Of a stretch of 64,000 nt of DNA, positions 48,260-58,650 are shown in pieces. This DNA is from Strigamia acuminata (lineage: Eukaryota; Arthropoda; Chilopoda; Geophilomorpha; Linotaeniidae). Below the pieces are notes generated by a model. It saw nothing but the letters and a program-made list of their open reading frames with translations. It did no database searches and had not been told where the DNA came from. Position 1 is the first letter of the stretch. Every line of letters begins with the position of its first letter. The stretch covers positions 682,001 to 746,000 of the forward strand of contig OX442321.1 of NCBI GenBank assembly GCA_949358305.1. The letters are read 5' to 3'. Both the position numbers and the translations under genes were made by a program.

Positions 48260-49603
48260 CAAGGAGGTGAGAAGGAGATGTAACTCAATAACCACTTCCG
48301 CCACAATGCTCACCTTCTGTGAGATGACGTCACTAAATCTCAAGTCGCCATTTTGCATACAACCTAGTAAACACTACTGTTACGGTGATAACAATTTTTA
48401 TTGGTTATGTCGAATTTTATCGGTTTTATGTCGATTTTTCTTAGTTTTATGTCGATTGTTATTGGTTTTGTATCGATTTTTATTGGTTTTACCGATTTTT
48501 ATTGGTTTTACCGATTTTTATTGGTTTTACCGATTTTTATTGGTGTTCTCAATTTTTATTGTTTTTTTTTTGTCGATTTTTATTTCTTTTAGTTGCTTTC
48601 AGTTGATTTTTTCTTGATTTTAGTTGATTACTTATCGATTTTATTGATTTTTAGTTGATTACTAATCGATTTTATTGATTTTTAGTTGATTTTTTATCAA
48701 TTTTATTGATTTTTGATTGAATTTTTCTTGATTTTAATGATTTTAGTAATTAGATAATCAAGTAGAAATCAATAAAATCAATAGATAATCAAGTAGAAAT
48801 CAATAAAATCGATAAGTAATCAACTAAAATCAATAAACAATCGACTCAACGCAACTAAAAGAAATAAAAATCAACAAAAAAAACAATATAAATTGATAAA
48901 ACCCATAAAAATCGATACGAAAACCAATAAAAAGTGACATTAAACTTATAAATATCGATAAAATCAATAAGCAATCGACTCAACGCAACTAAAAGAAATA
49001 AAAATCAACAAAAAAAAACAATATGAATTGATAAAACCCATAAAAATCGATACAAAACCAATAAAAAGCAGGGCTGGACTGGGAACAAATTTATTGCCGG
49101 GAAATCTGGGTGTCCGGGCCACAATTAATGAAGTCGGAACAGGTCACAGCAGGCTGCGACAGACCACAGCGGCCACGGGCCAGTCCAGCACTGATAAAAA
49201 GTGAAATTAAACTAATAAAAATCGATAAAATCAATAAACAATCGACTCAACGCAACTAAAAGAAATAAAAATCAACAAAAAAAAAACAATATAAATTGAT
49301 AAAACCCATAAAAATCGATACAAAACCAATAAAAAGTGACATTAAACTAATAAAAATCGATACAAAACCAATAAAAAGTGACATTAAACTAATAAAAATC
49401 GATAAAACCAATAAAAATTGATCCAAAACCAATAAAAATCGACTTAAAATCAATGAAAATCAGTTATTTAGTTACTAGGTTGTGTGCAAAATGGCAGTCA
49501 AGTATCCCATCATGCAATGCACTCGTTGCGCATGCGCATACCAACTAGTCTGCGCATGGAACCCGAGTTTTGTGTGGAGTTACATCTCCTTCTCACCTCC
49601 TTG
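48260..49603. mobile_element. Non-autonomous DNA transposon with CAAGGAGG inverted ends inserted in Ly6 copy B
   Basis: The left end is CAAGGAGGTGAGAAGG...TAACTC and the right end is its reverse complement (GAGTTACATC...CCTCCTTG). A second inverted match lies further in (words CCATTTTGCATACAACCTAG and, at the right, CTAGGTTGTGTGCAAAATGG), so terminal inverted repeats total about 130 bp with diverged parts. The target duplication is ATCACAC (48253-48259 and 49604-49610), or 8 bp GATCACAC if the last G is counted as target. The interior is low complexity built on ATCGATTTTTATTGG, in one orientation to about 48770 and in the opposite one after, so the element is a foldback. No transposase ORF is present. 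Confidence 0.85.
49069..49193. mobile_element. 125-bp hAT-type MITE nested in the larger element
   Basis: The terminal inverted repeats are CAGGGCTGGACTGG at the left and CCAGTCCAGCACTG at the right (one mismatch). It is flanked by a perfect 8-bp target duplication, ATAAAAAG, at 49061-49068 and 49194-49201, which also fits the hAT preference nTnnnnAn. The GC-rich interior contrasts with the AT-rich host element. It is too short to code. Confidence 0.93.
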
Positions 49604-50529
49604 ATCACACGTGCTGGTGCACACGATGATACCGTCGTCCCGTGTACATTCCTCGGATGAAACTGATGCACAGTCACGAAGCAACGACAGCACGCCACCT
49701 TGAGGCAAGGAGACAAAACAAACATCATAATTTTCATTCATCTTTTATTATTCATTAATCCCGGATTAAAATTGCTCTTTTTTTCTCTTTATTCGCTTTT
49801 ATTGAGTCACAAATTTGCTCTCAACCGCGCGAGAAAGCTTCAGAGTGAAATGCACTTTAATAAACACGCCTGATTAGGCCGTGCACTCAACAGTTGCTAA
49901 GCCGCCATAACTTTGACGTTGCTATGGCGACCGGTAGGAAAAATAAACTCACCACTTGTGTTCATGTGGGTTACGGTTTGGCAGAACTTCTCTTTGTTGA
50001 GACAGCTAATGGGCTGAGGCGGATCGTCGATACATGACGACGTCTCGACGGAAGAGCATTGTACACATCGGATGTAGGGAGAACCTGATTTGATTACAAT
50101 GTAGAAAAGAAACAAACAAAAAAAAATTTAGACAAATAAAAACACCGGAAGTCAGGTATTTTTATTTTTATTTTTAATTATTCCGTTTTTGTTTTCATCC
50201 ATCTTTTATCACTCGCGGTCATCAACCGGAAACGAGGTCATATATACAGTACTTCAATTTTAACTCTCAAGCACAGAATAGTGCCTAAAAATAGTATTAT
50301 TCACAATTCACAATCTGTTTTCATTGAATTTATCATTTTTCTGTTATTATTATTATTCGAGTTTTCGTCCTACGGTAGTCCCGAAGGACCAATTATCGAA
50401 TTAATGAATTAATGAATTAATGATGGGATTGAATTTTTTTTACGTACCTGGAATATAAAAGGTGACTGAAATTGTACAGATGAGTAGGACGGTTGTAATA
50501 AAAATTCTCCATAAATTAAATGTGGAAAA

Positions 50530-50724
50530 CATTTTGGAACTTCATTATGACGTCGATGTCGCCTTCGACCGGCGTTGCGGCTAAAGATGACGTTTCGCTG
50601 CATGTGCACGGCGCGGGAACTTCAGGAACCTCGGGAGCTTCGAGAACTTCGGGAAGTTCGCAGTCAGCCGCGCTTTCCAGCGCCGAAACCTTCGAACTCG
50701 GTTCGAGGGTTGGTTCGTTGGTCA
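50530..50724 (-). pseudogene. Copied fragment of GBF1 exon 5
   Basis: The minus strand matches GBF1 18923-19108 (shared GAAACGTCATCTTTAGCCGC and GAAGGCGACATCGACGTC) with scattered substitutions and one 9-nt insertion. It directly abuts exon 1 of Ly6 copy B at the shared word AAAATG or AGAATG. It is a gene fragment only, with no splice signals. Confidence 0.9.
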
Positions 50725-51072
50725 GCTTAAACTAAAAAAAAACAGAGTTTGTTGTAAATTATTAAATAAATAAAAATAAATAAAATAAAATAAAATAAAA
50801 AGTATACATAAAAATCACGTGACATGCACAATAATCACTTGGACCTGGTGTGATTGTGGTTATTGGAACAATCACTTCATCATTTCCACACCATTGCTCC
50901 GCACTTTTCAAATCACCACATTCACACCGATGCGCAGCTTCGCTTCCCTTCTCCGCCGCATCAAACCCAACGCATGCGCGTCGACATAAATGATCAAAAC
51001 GAGCCAATAATTGCAACAAATTTTCCCCTCACTTTATTATTAAGCAAACAAACAAAAACACAATTAATTGAA
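50725..51072. other. EXOSC3 3' flank
   Basis: The reverse-strand poly(A) signal (TTTATT on plus) at 51033-51038 fits the end of EXOSC3 mRNA. The segment is the partner of the duplicate at about 39740-40310. Confidence 0.6.
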
Positions 51073-51813
51073 TCAAAACGTGGCCATCGCACTCGATATC
51101 TGTTCAACCGCCGAATGAATTTCGTCGCACTTGATAAACTCGAGCAGCGAAATGGCATTCGCGATGGCTATCGTGTCCCTCACGCTATTCGACTTGATCC
51201 ACACGCGTCCGTTCATTCCGAGCGCGATCTCGAAGGTGCCCAGCTTGGCCAGAACGCGCTGCACGTCGAACGCGGGCGCGCGCAGCTTCCGGACCAGGTG
51301 GAGCGGCGCGTGCAGCAAAAATCCGCCGCTGAGCAGGCCGAGCAGGCCCTTGCTCTTGCCGTAGCTGTCCACGCACACCAACTCGGGCTCCATGTCCTTA
51401 CTGGCCAGCAGCAACTTGGCGTAGAGCAAGTCGCCGACCTGCACCTGCGGTCGGTTCTTCTGCGTCGCGCCTTCGAACGCCAGGTAAGAGATGGTGGCTT
51501 GTTCGCTCGCGCCGATGTCCACCCGGAACGTGTCTCCGCTCTTGTTGGTCACGATGCCGATCACGTCGTCGTTGCGCTCGGCCACGTAGCGTTTTTGGTG
51601 GTTCTCGACCCAGTAGAGGTTCGCCATGTTGCTCGATTTCTTTAGGACGCCGCATTTCGTCGCGGTCACTTTGTCCGTTGTAATTCTCAGGCCGGGACCG
51701 AGGATCACTTTGTTCGCGTCTTCGTTGATGAGTTTTGTTAGGAATTCCACTTGGTCGCCGCTCATAACGACCGAGCCGACGCTCGCTGCGCATGCAGGCG
51801 TGGACGCTGCCAT
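51073..51813 (-). CDS. EXOSC3: Exosome complex component RRP40 (EXOSC3)
   Basis: A single-exon complete ORF of 246 aa starting MAASTPACAASV. Family motifs are present in order: GPGLRITTDKVTATKCGVL (N-terminal domain), YWVENHQKRYV, the S1 domain segment DDVIGIVTNKSGDTFRVDIG, YLAFEGATQKNRPQVQVGD, ASKDMEPELVCVDS, then the KH-like C-terminal domain with FEIALGMNGRVWIKS. Rrp40 is a cap subunit of the RNA exosome and guides RNA into the 3'-5' degradation channel in nucleus and cytoplasm. The length fits the family (about 240-275 aa). It is head-to-head with RAP1GDS1, 514 bp between start codons. Its lack of introns is notable among intron-rich neighbours, but the frame is intact and conserved. Confidence 0.96.
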   Translation of the reverse strand: MAASTPACAASVGSVVMSGDQVEFLTKLINEDANKVILGPGLRITTDKVTATKCGVLKKSSNMANLYWVENHQKRYVAERNDDVIGIVTNKSGDTFRVDIGASEQATISYLAFEGATQKNRPQVQVGDLLYAKLLLASKDMEPELVCVDSYGKSKGLLGLLSGGFLLHAPLHLVRKLRAPAFDVQRVLAKLGTFEIALGMNGRVWIKSNSVRDTIAIANAISLLEFIKCDEIHSAVEQISSAMATF

Positions 51814-52327
51814 TTTGTTTTTGGATAGTCTCGAAGCAGACCGATACCCGACTAAATAAGCTTACGTTGGTATTTTATTAAGAAAGAAAGTTAAATTTAG
51901 TCGGTGTACAATTATTTTTAATGAACCAAAAATATTTTAGCGTGAAATTCAATAAATGTTTACTGATTTTTAGATTTTGCGGATATCTTAACGGAGAGCG
52001 GTACCCGATTGAGATATACATTTTTATTAAGGAAATTTTTATTAAGAAAAAGAATAAAAATCACCAGCGATAAAATTGTTATTTTTCATTAAAAAAATGA
52101 GAAATATTAAATGAGAAATATTAAATTAGAATTAGAAATATAAAATTTTGCAATTTTAGTTTTACATAATTAATTAATGCCGCCGTCACGGAATGGCGCC
52201 ACTTGCTCCATACGTTCTTTCGTATTTTCACCACGCACAGTTAGGTTTTGCGTTCTTTTAGTGCCTCGAAAATGGCTTAAAAAGCTTCTCTCGGTTGTAT
52301 ACCACCAATAGTTGACTTCTGGTCGAA
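51814..52327. promoter_or_regulatory. Head-to-head region between EXOSC3 and RAP1GDS1
   Basis: 514 bp. The part near RAP1GDS1 has CCGCCGTCACGGAATGGCGCC around 52181-52200, a GC-rich patch in an AT-rich spacer. The rest is A/T-rich with no ORF. Confidence 0.45.
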
Positions 52328-55300
52328 ATGGGTAAGATAATCAAGTGGAATTTTCTAATTTGCAGCGGATTTGCGCGCGAATTTAGGCGATTCGTGCGCA
52401 CGGGCGGCTTTTCTGCACGCCATGCCACTAAATTGTCACATTTGAATTTGTAATTCGCAACAGCCACGGACGAATTGAAAATCCTCATGCAAAATTTGAA
52501 ACTTTCGGTGGAGAAAAAGGACAACGAAGAAGCATCGAACGAAGCGTTATTCGCGGTGGTGCAATCACTTACGAATGAAGGTTTTAAAGTGTAAACAGTG
52601 GATCGATGATCGATAGTTTAATGTTTGTGTTGACTCATTGGAATCCGTTAGGGGCAGACCGGCGCACGTTGACCGAGCAATTTGTCAACAACGGCATCAC
52701 CAAACACCTCATCTCGTACCTGCAGCAGGATTACGTGCCCAAGAGCGTGCAGTGCAAAGTGGCCGAGCTCGTGGCCGAACTCGCCAAAACAGGTGGCTCG
52801 ATCGATTAGTCGACACTTTTTGTTTGCTTTTTGATTTATTTTCATTTTTAATTTCAGATATTGCGAGGAAACCATGCTGCGACCCGACACTCGTTTCTTT
52901 ATTGGTCGAGCTGCTTTTGAATAAAGATGCTGAGGTTGCGTTGCAAGCATGTCGCGCTTTGGGAAATATTTGTTACGAAAATGGTATTTAATTCTTCACG
53001 AAGCTTGAAATGCTTTAAAAATTGATTTTCATAGTCTATCACTGATTTAAAATTGCTTAATGTGACTTTTGTCGGTGAAATTTGATTAAAAATTGTCTAA
53101 AATTGGTCAAATTTGATTTAAATTTGTCTAAAATTGGTCAAATTTAATTTAAATTTGTCTAAAATTGGTCAAATTTGATTTAAATTTGTCTAAAATTGAT
53201 CAATTTCTTGAGAATTGGTCAATTTTGGTTTAAATCATCTAAAATTGGTCAATTTTGATTAAAAATCGTCAAAAATCAGTCAAATCTGATTAAAATTCGT
53301 CGAAAATTAGTCAAATTTGATTAAAATTCGTCGAAAATTAGTCAAATTTGATTAAAAAATTGTCTAAAATTAGTCAAATTTGATTAAAAATCGTCGAAAA
53401 TTGGTCAAATTTGATTTAAATTTGTTTAAAATTGGTCAAATTTGATTTACATTTGTCTAAAATTGGTCATATTTGATTTACATTTGTCTAAAATTAATCA
53501 AATTTAATTTAAATTTGGTCAATTTTGATTAAAAATCGTCGAAAATCAATCAAACTTGATTAAAATTCGTCGAAAATTTGATTGAAAAAGGCCAAAATGT
53601 TTAAAATGCAATCTAAAACTGTAAAAATTTGATTCGGAATGGCGTAAAGTTTACAAATATTGATTCTTTGAAAATGTACGAATTTCAGACCAAGCCCGGA
53701 TGTTGGTAAACGAACACCAGGGAACTGAAACCCTTCTCCAACTGTTGAAAAACTGTCTGTTGGACGAGTTTAAGGGCAGCGAGCAATTACGTGTTATTGC
53801 CACTGGCTTCTTACTCAACCTGACCAATACCTACGGTGAAAAAACTAATCGCAAATCCTCGTGCATGACTAACTCTAACTAGATGTCGCAATTTTCTTGC
53901 AGAAATAACTCAGGAGAAGGTATTGGACGCAGGAGTGATTGACATTCTATGTGAGTATCTGGAGCGATACTGGCAAGACGAGGATCTCTGTACTCACGTG
54001 CTGCTCACTGTTAATTGCATTGCGGATTCGGGTAACGAATTAAATCGACTTAAATGAATTTAAATTGAATTAAATTTGTAATTGCAGAGCTAGGCCGCCA
54101 GAAGATCTTAGCTACCAATATGTGTACCGCATTAATTCGTCTGCTCAGTAAAGATATTAATGCCGAAGTTATCGATACGATTCTTGAACTTCTGAGCAAC
54201 CTAGCAGAAAGTGGTATTTCGAGGATCGTGTGTGAAATTGTTGGCAATTGTTTTTAAAGGGAATTTTTTTGTTTTTTTTTATAGACGCTATGAAGTTTCA
54301 ACTCGCGTCTTCCAATCTTTGTCATACGCTCATTAATTTGATCGGGGATCGAGTTGGCAAAAGTGACGAGGATAGTTTGAGTATCATTAAAACTGCCAGT
54401 GAGCTCATCAATTTGTTATTAACTGGCGGTGAGTTAAACCTAATATAAATTTTGAGAAAAAAAATTGAAATTTTTAGAAGGAATTTCTGCTTTTTGTATG
54501 AAAATTTTGATTTTTGCATGAAAATTTTGATTTTTGCATGAAAATTTTGATTTTTGCATGAAAATTTTAATTTTTGCATGACAATTTCGATTTTTTCATG
54601 ACAATTTTGATTTTTGCATGAAAATTTCGATTTTTGCATGAAAATTTCGATTTTTGCATGAAAATCCCGATTTTTGCATGAAAATCCCGATTTTTGCATG
54701 AAAATCCCGATTTTTGCATGAAAATCCCGATTTTTGCATGAAAATCCCGATTTTTGCATGAAAATCCCGATTTTTGCATGAAAATCCCGATTTTTGCATG
54801 AAAATCCCGATTTTTGCATGAAAATCCCGATTTTTGCATGAAAATCCCGATTTTTGCATGAAAATCCCGATTTTTGCATGAAAATTTAGATTTATGCCTC
54901 AAAATTCCGATTTGTTTTTACCACAAAAATAAAATAAAATAAAAATTATTTTGAATTTAAAAAATAGACGACAGCATGGTTCATTTGTATAACGACGGCC
55001 AAGGCAGTTTGTACAAAGAAACCGTATCCTGGCTGCAAATGAGGGACGAAGTTCTACAAGTAGCAGGCGCTTTAGCGATCGGCAATTTCGCCAGAAAGGG
55101 TAAGCAAACCCTTTGAAACCCCAACCAAACCCCACTAATCTCCTCCTTTCCTTCTTCCCACAGACGAACACTGCCGTCAGATGGTGGAACAAGGAATCAA
55201 CGACCGTTTGCTCACCCTTTTACGTAAACACAACACGGCCGACGGCGACATTCGTCTGCAGCACGCCATACTGAGTTCCCTTCGCAATCTGGCCATCCCC

Positions 55301-56305
55301 AGTTAAACGAAACAACCGAAAACAACAAAAAAACAACAATAAACAACATTTGTTTGATTGATTTGCAGTCGTCAACAAAGCACCGATGATTTCGTGCGGC
55401 ATCGTCGACGTGGTTCTGCCAATGACGACCATACAAACGTTCCCGGTCGTTTTCAAACTCCTCGGCACCCTCAGGATGTTGGTGGACAAACAAGGCACCT
55501 ATTTAACCCTTTGATCACCCTAAAAAGAATTTATTAAATGAAATTATTTAAAATTGCAGACGCGATCGCATCTCGGCTGGGAAAAGATGCGAAATTCCTA
55601 CAACGGCTCATTGAATGGTGCAACACGGACGACCACCCGGGAGTGAAAGGTTGGATTGGATCGGAACTGAAAGGATTATTTGTCTTATTTGTCTTATTTT
55701 ATTCGCAGGTGAAGCGAATCGACTTCTCGCCTGGACGATTAAGAACTCAAACTCGAGCGAAGTGATGAAACAGATCGTGGAGAGCGGCGGGATGCCTTTT
55801 CTCGTCGCCATGGCAACGTCGGAGCACGCGGTGATGCAGAACGAAGCTCTGATCGCCCTCGTTTACATGGCCACCGCGATTCTCGGCAATGAATTATAAA
55901 CCAAAGTCCAAAATCCGAATGAAATTTGATTTTTTTTTTCTCTTCGTTTTAGTCGACGCTGAAGACGACTTCAAAAATGCCGGCATCGTGGACCAAGTCA
56001 AGAAACTCTTACAAACGGAAAACTGCTTACCGGAAGTCAAATCCAACACGCTCAGCTTGATTTGCGCGCTCGCAAAATCTGGTAAAAATTGAACAAAATT
56101 GAAAAAATCGAAAAAATCGAAAAAATCGAAAAAATGTAATTTTTAATTTTAATTTTTGATTTTTAAATTTTTATTTCAAGCCAAACTCAGTCGCGCGATG
56201 AAGGAATCGAATTTGGCGGAAATCGTATTGAAATTATCGTCGGATTCGAACGCGAGCGTGAGCGACGGGGCCAAGAAAGTGATCACGTTATTCGAATCCG
56301 GATGA
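52328..56305 (+). CDS. RAP1GDS1: Rap1 GTPase-GDP dissociation stimulator 1 / SmgGDS (vimar homologue)
   Basis: Complete, 15 exons, 616 aa: 52328-52331, 52464-52580, 52652-52792, 52858-52983, 53689-53835, 53903-54031, 54088-54213, 54285-54428, 54968-55099, 55164-55301, 55369-55494, 55560-55649, 55709-55885, 55953-56081, 56181-56305. All 14 introns are phase 1, and many exons are near 126-147 nt, so exons follow armadillo repeats. Diagnostic stretches: ALQACRALGNICYENDQ, GALAIGNFARKDEH, VNKAPMISCGIVDVVLP, VFKLLGTLRMLVDKQ, RLIEWCNTDDHPGVKGEANR, MATSEHAVMQNEALIALVYM. SmgGDS binds prenylated or pre-prenylated small GTPases (Rap1, Rho family) and acts as chaperone/GEF; the fly homologue vimar is linked to Miro and mitochondria. 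The first exon carries only ATG plus one base. Introns after 55494 and 55885 start with GC instead of GT. Confidence 0.95.
52984..53688 (+). repeat. Minisatellite in RAP1GDS1 intron 4 (about 31-bp unit)
   Basis: The intron is 705 bp and built of imperfect units of the type AAATTGGTCAAATTTGATTT plus AAATTTGTCTA, at least 15 copies between about 53060 and 53590. Confidence 0.85.
54429..54967 (+). repeat. 20-bp minisatellite in RAP1GDS1 intron 8
   Basis: About 20 head-to-tail copies of TTTTTGCATGAAAATCCCGA (early copies AAAATTTTGA) lie between 54490 and 54890. The later copies are nearly perfect, indicating recent expansion at the 3' side. Because 60 nt equals three units, all minus-strand frames stay open and produce spurious ORFs. 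Confidence 0.95.
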
Positions 56306-56705
56306 AGCGAACAATTCGAATCCTCGATCCTCGAAGCGAATTATGTGATAAGAGAGCGCAGTTTCTCTTTTCTCGACAAAATTTTTACCTCATCGTTAGA
56401 TCAATGGTTTTTCCGGCTTCACATTTGCAATGCAATTTCATTTTTCTAAAAATCTCATTACACGTTTAATTCTTTCTATAAACCCAATTGGTTGTAAATA
56501 GACAAATGTGTGTATATATTATATTGATATCATGTTCGATAATTCAATATGGCCTTTTTGTTTATCAATTTTTTCCTCTTTCAGCACTTTTATTATATCA
56601 TTATTAAATTTGTTTCCATCGAATAAATTGAATTAAATTAAATTAAATGAAAAAAACGATTTTTTTAATGGAAAAAATACACAAAAACGACTTTAATTTC
56701 GACAA
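56306..56705. other. Convergent 3' regions of RAP1GDS1 and PFDN1
   Basis: 400 bp with an AATAAA signal for RAP1GDS1 at 56622-56627. No coding sequence. Confidence 0.6.
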
Positions 56706-57216
56706 TTATTTCGCTTGCTTGGCCAGAACCATTTCTCGGATATTATCTTCGCTTTCTTTCAAACTTCTTTCCAAATACGACTTGTTGTTCTCGAGGGTTT
56801 TGATCTTTTCGTCCGCATTTTTAATTTTCTTCTCCAAGTTGAGCCTGACGTCTGGTGTCGGCGTCAAAATGAACCTGGCGTAGAAAAATGAAAATTAAAG
56901 CAAAATATACGTCAAACTGTTGCGAAAGGCGGCTCGTACATTCGTCCAACTCCTTCGTACGTCCTCACGTCTGCAGGTAACGTTGAAATTTCTGCATCGG
57001 TTAATTTTGAATGTTGAATACTTCGCCTCAGCCCCTCCACCTGAATGTCGGCGATTTTTATCTTCTGCGTCGACTCGATCGTTTTCGTTTGTAATTCTTG
57101 AAAAGCCTAGGAAAAAAACAAAACCGCAATTAATTCACTCCATTCCGCAACAACCTCATCCTACCTACTCGTTTTAATTCCATGTCTACGGGAATGTGCA
57201 AACCGGGAACGGCCAT
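56706..57216 (-). CDS. PFDN1: Prefoldin subunit 1
   Basis: Three minus-strand exons, 57169-57216, 56940-57106 and 56706-56874, give 127 aa (human about 122). Conserved features: VDMELKRAFQELQTK, IADIQVEGLRRS, LTDAEISTLP, TYEGVGRMFVL (the beta-hairpin segment), then the second helix YLERSLKESEDNIREMV. As a beta-type prefoldin subunit it forms a coiled-coil hairpin joined to the hexameric prefoldin barrel, handing actin and tubulin to the CCT chaperonin in the cytosol. Start choice: the first ATG gives MAVPGLHIPVDMELK; a second Met at VDM would also fit. The exon 2/3 junction (AT|G) recreates the Met of GRMF. Confidence 0.95.
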
Positions 57217-58650
57217 TTTGAACAATTACAATAACAGTTCCGCAATTTCGCACTAGTCGGAGCTCGGCGTCAAGTGACAGCAGAGTCTGGTGACGATCAG
57301 CCACAAATATAACAAACAACAAATCATTCAAAAAACCAAAATAAATCGTTTAAATCTTTAATAAATCCTTAATAAATCTTTCCCCAGTTGAAAATACACT
57401 TAATAATAGTATATCCACAGCTCGTGAACGTGAAATGTTTATTAAAAAACATTTGCAGCCATAAATATTTCAATAAATCGTAATTGTAACTTGAGGATAG
57501 GCCTGGCCAGTGTTGTGTTTAGTGTTTACACCCCTAACCTCAGGATCTGACATTCCAAATTCCAGGATCCAGCCTTGGGGAGTGATTTCTAGATCTCCAC
57601 TCGTCAAAACACAACAAATCTGCTTCGACTACATATCATTTGCCTCTTTTTTTACCCAACTCAAATGACTGGTTTGAATAAAACAAATTCTTTCCTCGTC
57701 AAAACATCAAAGCAAAACGAGCTTTTAATATCGAACAATTTCAAAAAAATCCAAAAACAAAAAAAATTTAATCAAAACAAACAAAAAAACACCAACATTT
57801 CAAAATACAAATTTTATTTCAACCATTCCATAACTCCAACGCATCTCTCCACCTGTCAAAAACGTGCTAAAGCCAGGTAGACACTCTCTTCTTTTTTTTT
57901 GGGCGTCTCCAACCCGAGAAACAGGTTCCACATATCGAGTCAACATCGAGCGCGCGCGACTCACTACACACGGCCTTGGAAAAAAACCCCCCCGCCAGTC
58001 CCGCCACCATTTTGGCGCCAAAAAAGTTACAAGCGCGCACAACTCGACCCAGCGTAGCCTTGATGCACCTGCGTCACCTGTTTTCCTTGTGTTTCGCGCA
58101 CTCCCGAGCAAATAAGGTCAGTTCTATATTTGCATTTTAATTGCACGACTTTTGAGCACAATTTTTCTCGTTTTTTCAATTTTTCTCGCGCACAAATTTG
58201 GTTTTATTTATTTATTTATTTTTTCGTCCATTTATTTCCCTGCGTGTGGCACTCACGTGCTGACCAGGAGCCTCTCGCCCCATCTCGCTGTAATTTGCGC
58301 ACCCCTCGAGGTACCTGGGGGCAGGAACGTTCCCCGATTCTCCCTTCGTGTTGCACCTTTCTTCCTTTCTTCCCCTACGTGAATTTTCTCCCCAATTTCA
58401 AAGGAAATCAAAGGGTTGAGATTTTTCTGTTGGCGCTACCTGAAAGGTCAGTGGGTAGGGGTCGCTTTACGGCTGGCTGCGGCCTGCAGGGGGATAAAAG
58501 AGGAGATGCAGGAATTGGGTGTTGTGGGATTCATTTGGGATTTTTACCTGGGAGTTGAGCTGGGACGCTTATTTGCATAATGCCCCGTTGGGATGAGACC
58601 TCCAGTTTGATTATGACTTGGAGTGGAATTTAAATGAGTTTTGGAAATAA
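57217..58650. promoter_or_regulatory. PFDN1 / USP-like gene intergenic region with an E2F-type palindrome
   Basis: No conserved ORF. TTTTGGCGCCAAAA (58010-58023) is a perfect palindrome matching E2F sites. About 70 bp downstream, GCAAATAAG followed by GTCAGT (about 58108) could be a donor of a non-coding first exon, but this is not provable here. Confidence 0.4.

Larger units (their letters stand above)
48160..50532 (-). pseudogene. Ly6/uPAR gene copy B, inverted, last exon split by a transposon
   Basis: On the minus strand: exon 1 at 50448-50532 (MFSTFNLWRIFITTVLL...), exon 2 at 49953-50084 (protein identical to copy A), exon 3 starting at 49698. Exon 3 matches copy A, with one synonymous change noted, up to the codon for Asp in TCDQ, where a 1344-bp element (48260-49603) is inserted. 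The rest of exon 3 resumes at 48259 and ends at the original TAA at 48160-48162. Reading into the element gives GGEKEM then TAA (49580-49582), so a transcript could encode 111 aa: all but the final cysteine of the Ly6 fold and no GPI signal. The start codon lies at the junction with a copied GBF1 fragment. Near identity to copy A marks a recent duplication. Confidence 0.85.

Noticed and set aside
54322-54902. Minus-strand ORFs with QKSGFSCKNRDFHAKIGIF repeats
   Set aside because: They are generated by the 20-bp intronic minisatellite, with all frames open. The plus strand is a spliced RAP1GDS1 intron.
57800-58560. Plus and minus ORFs of about 100-140 aa
   Set aside because: No conserved motif or splice support. 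Composition follows the local GC-rich patch.
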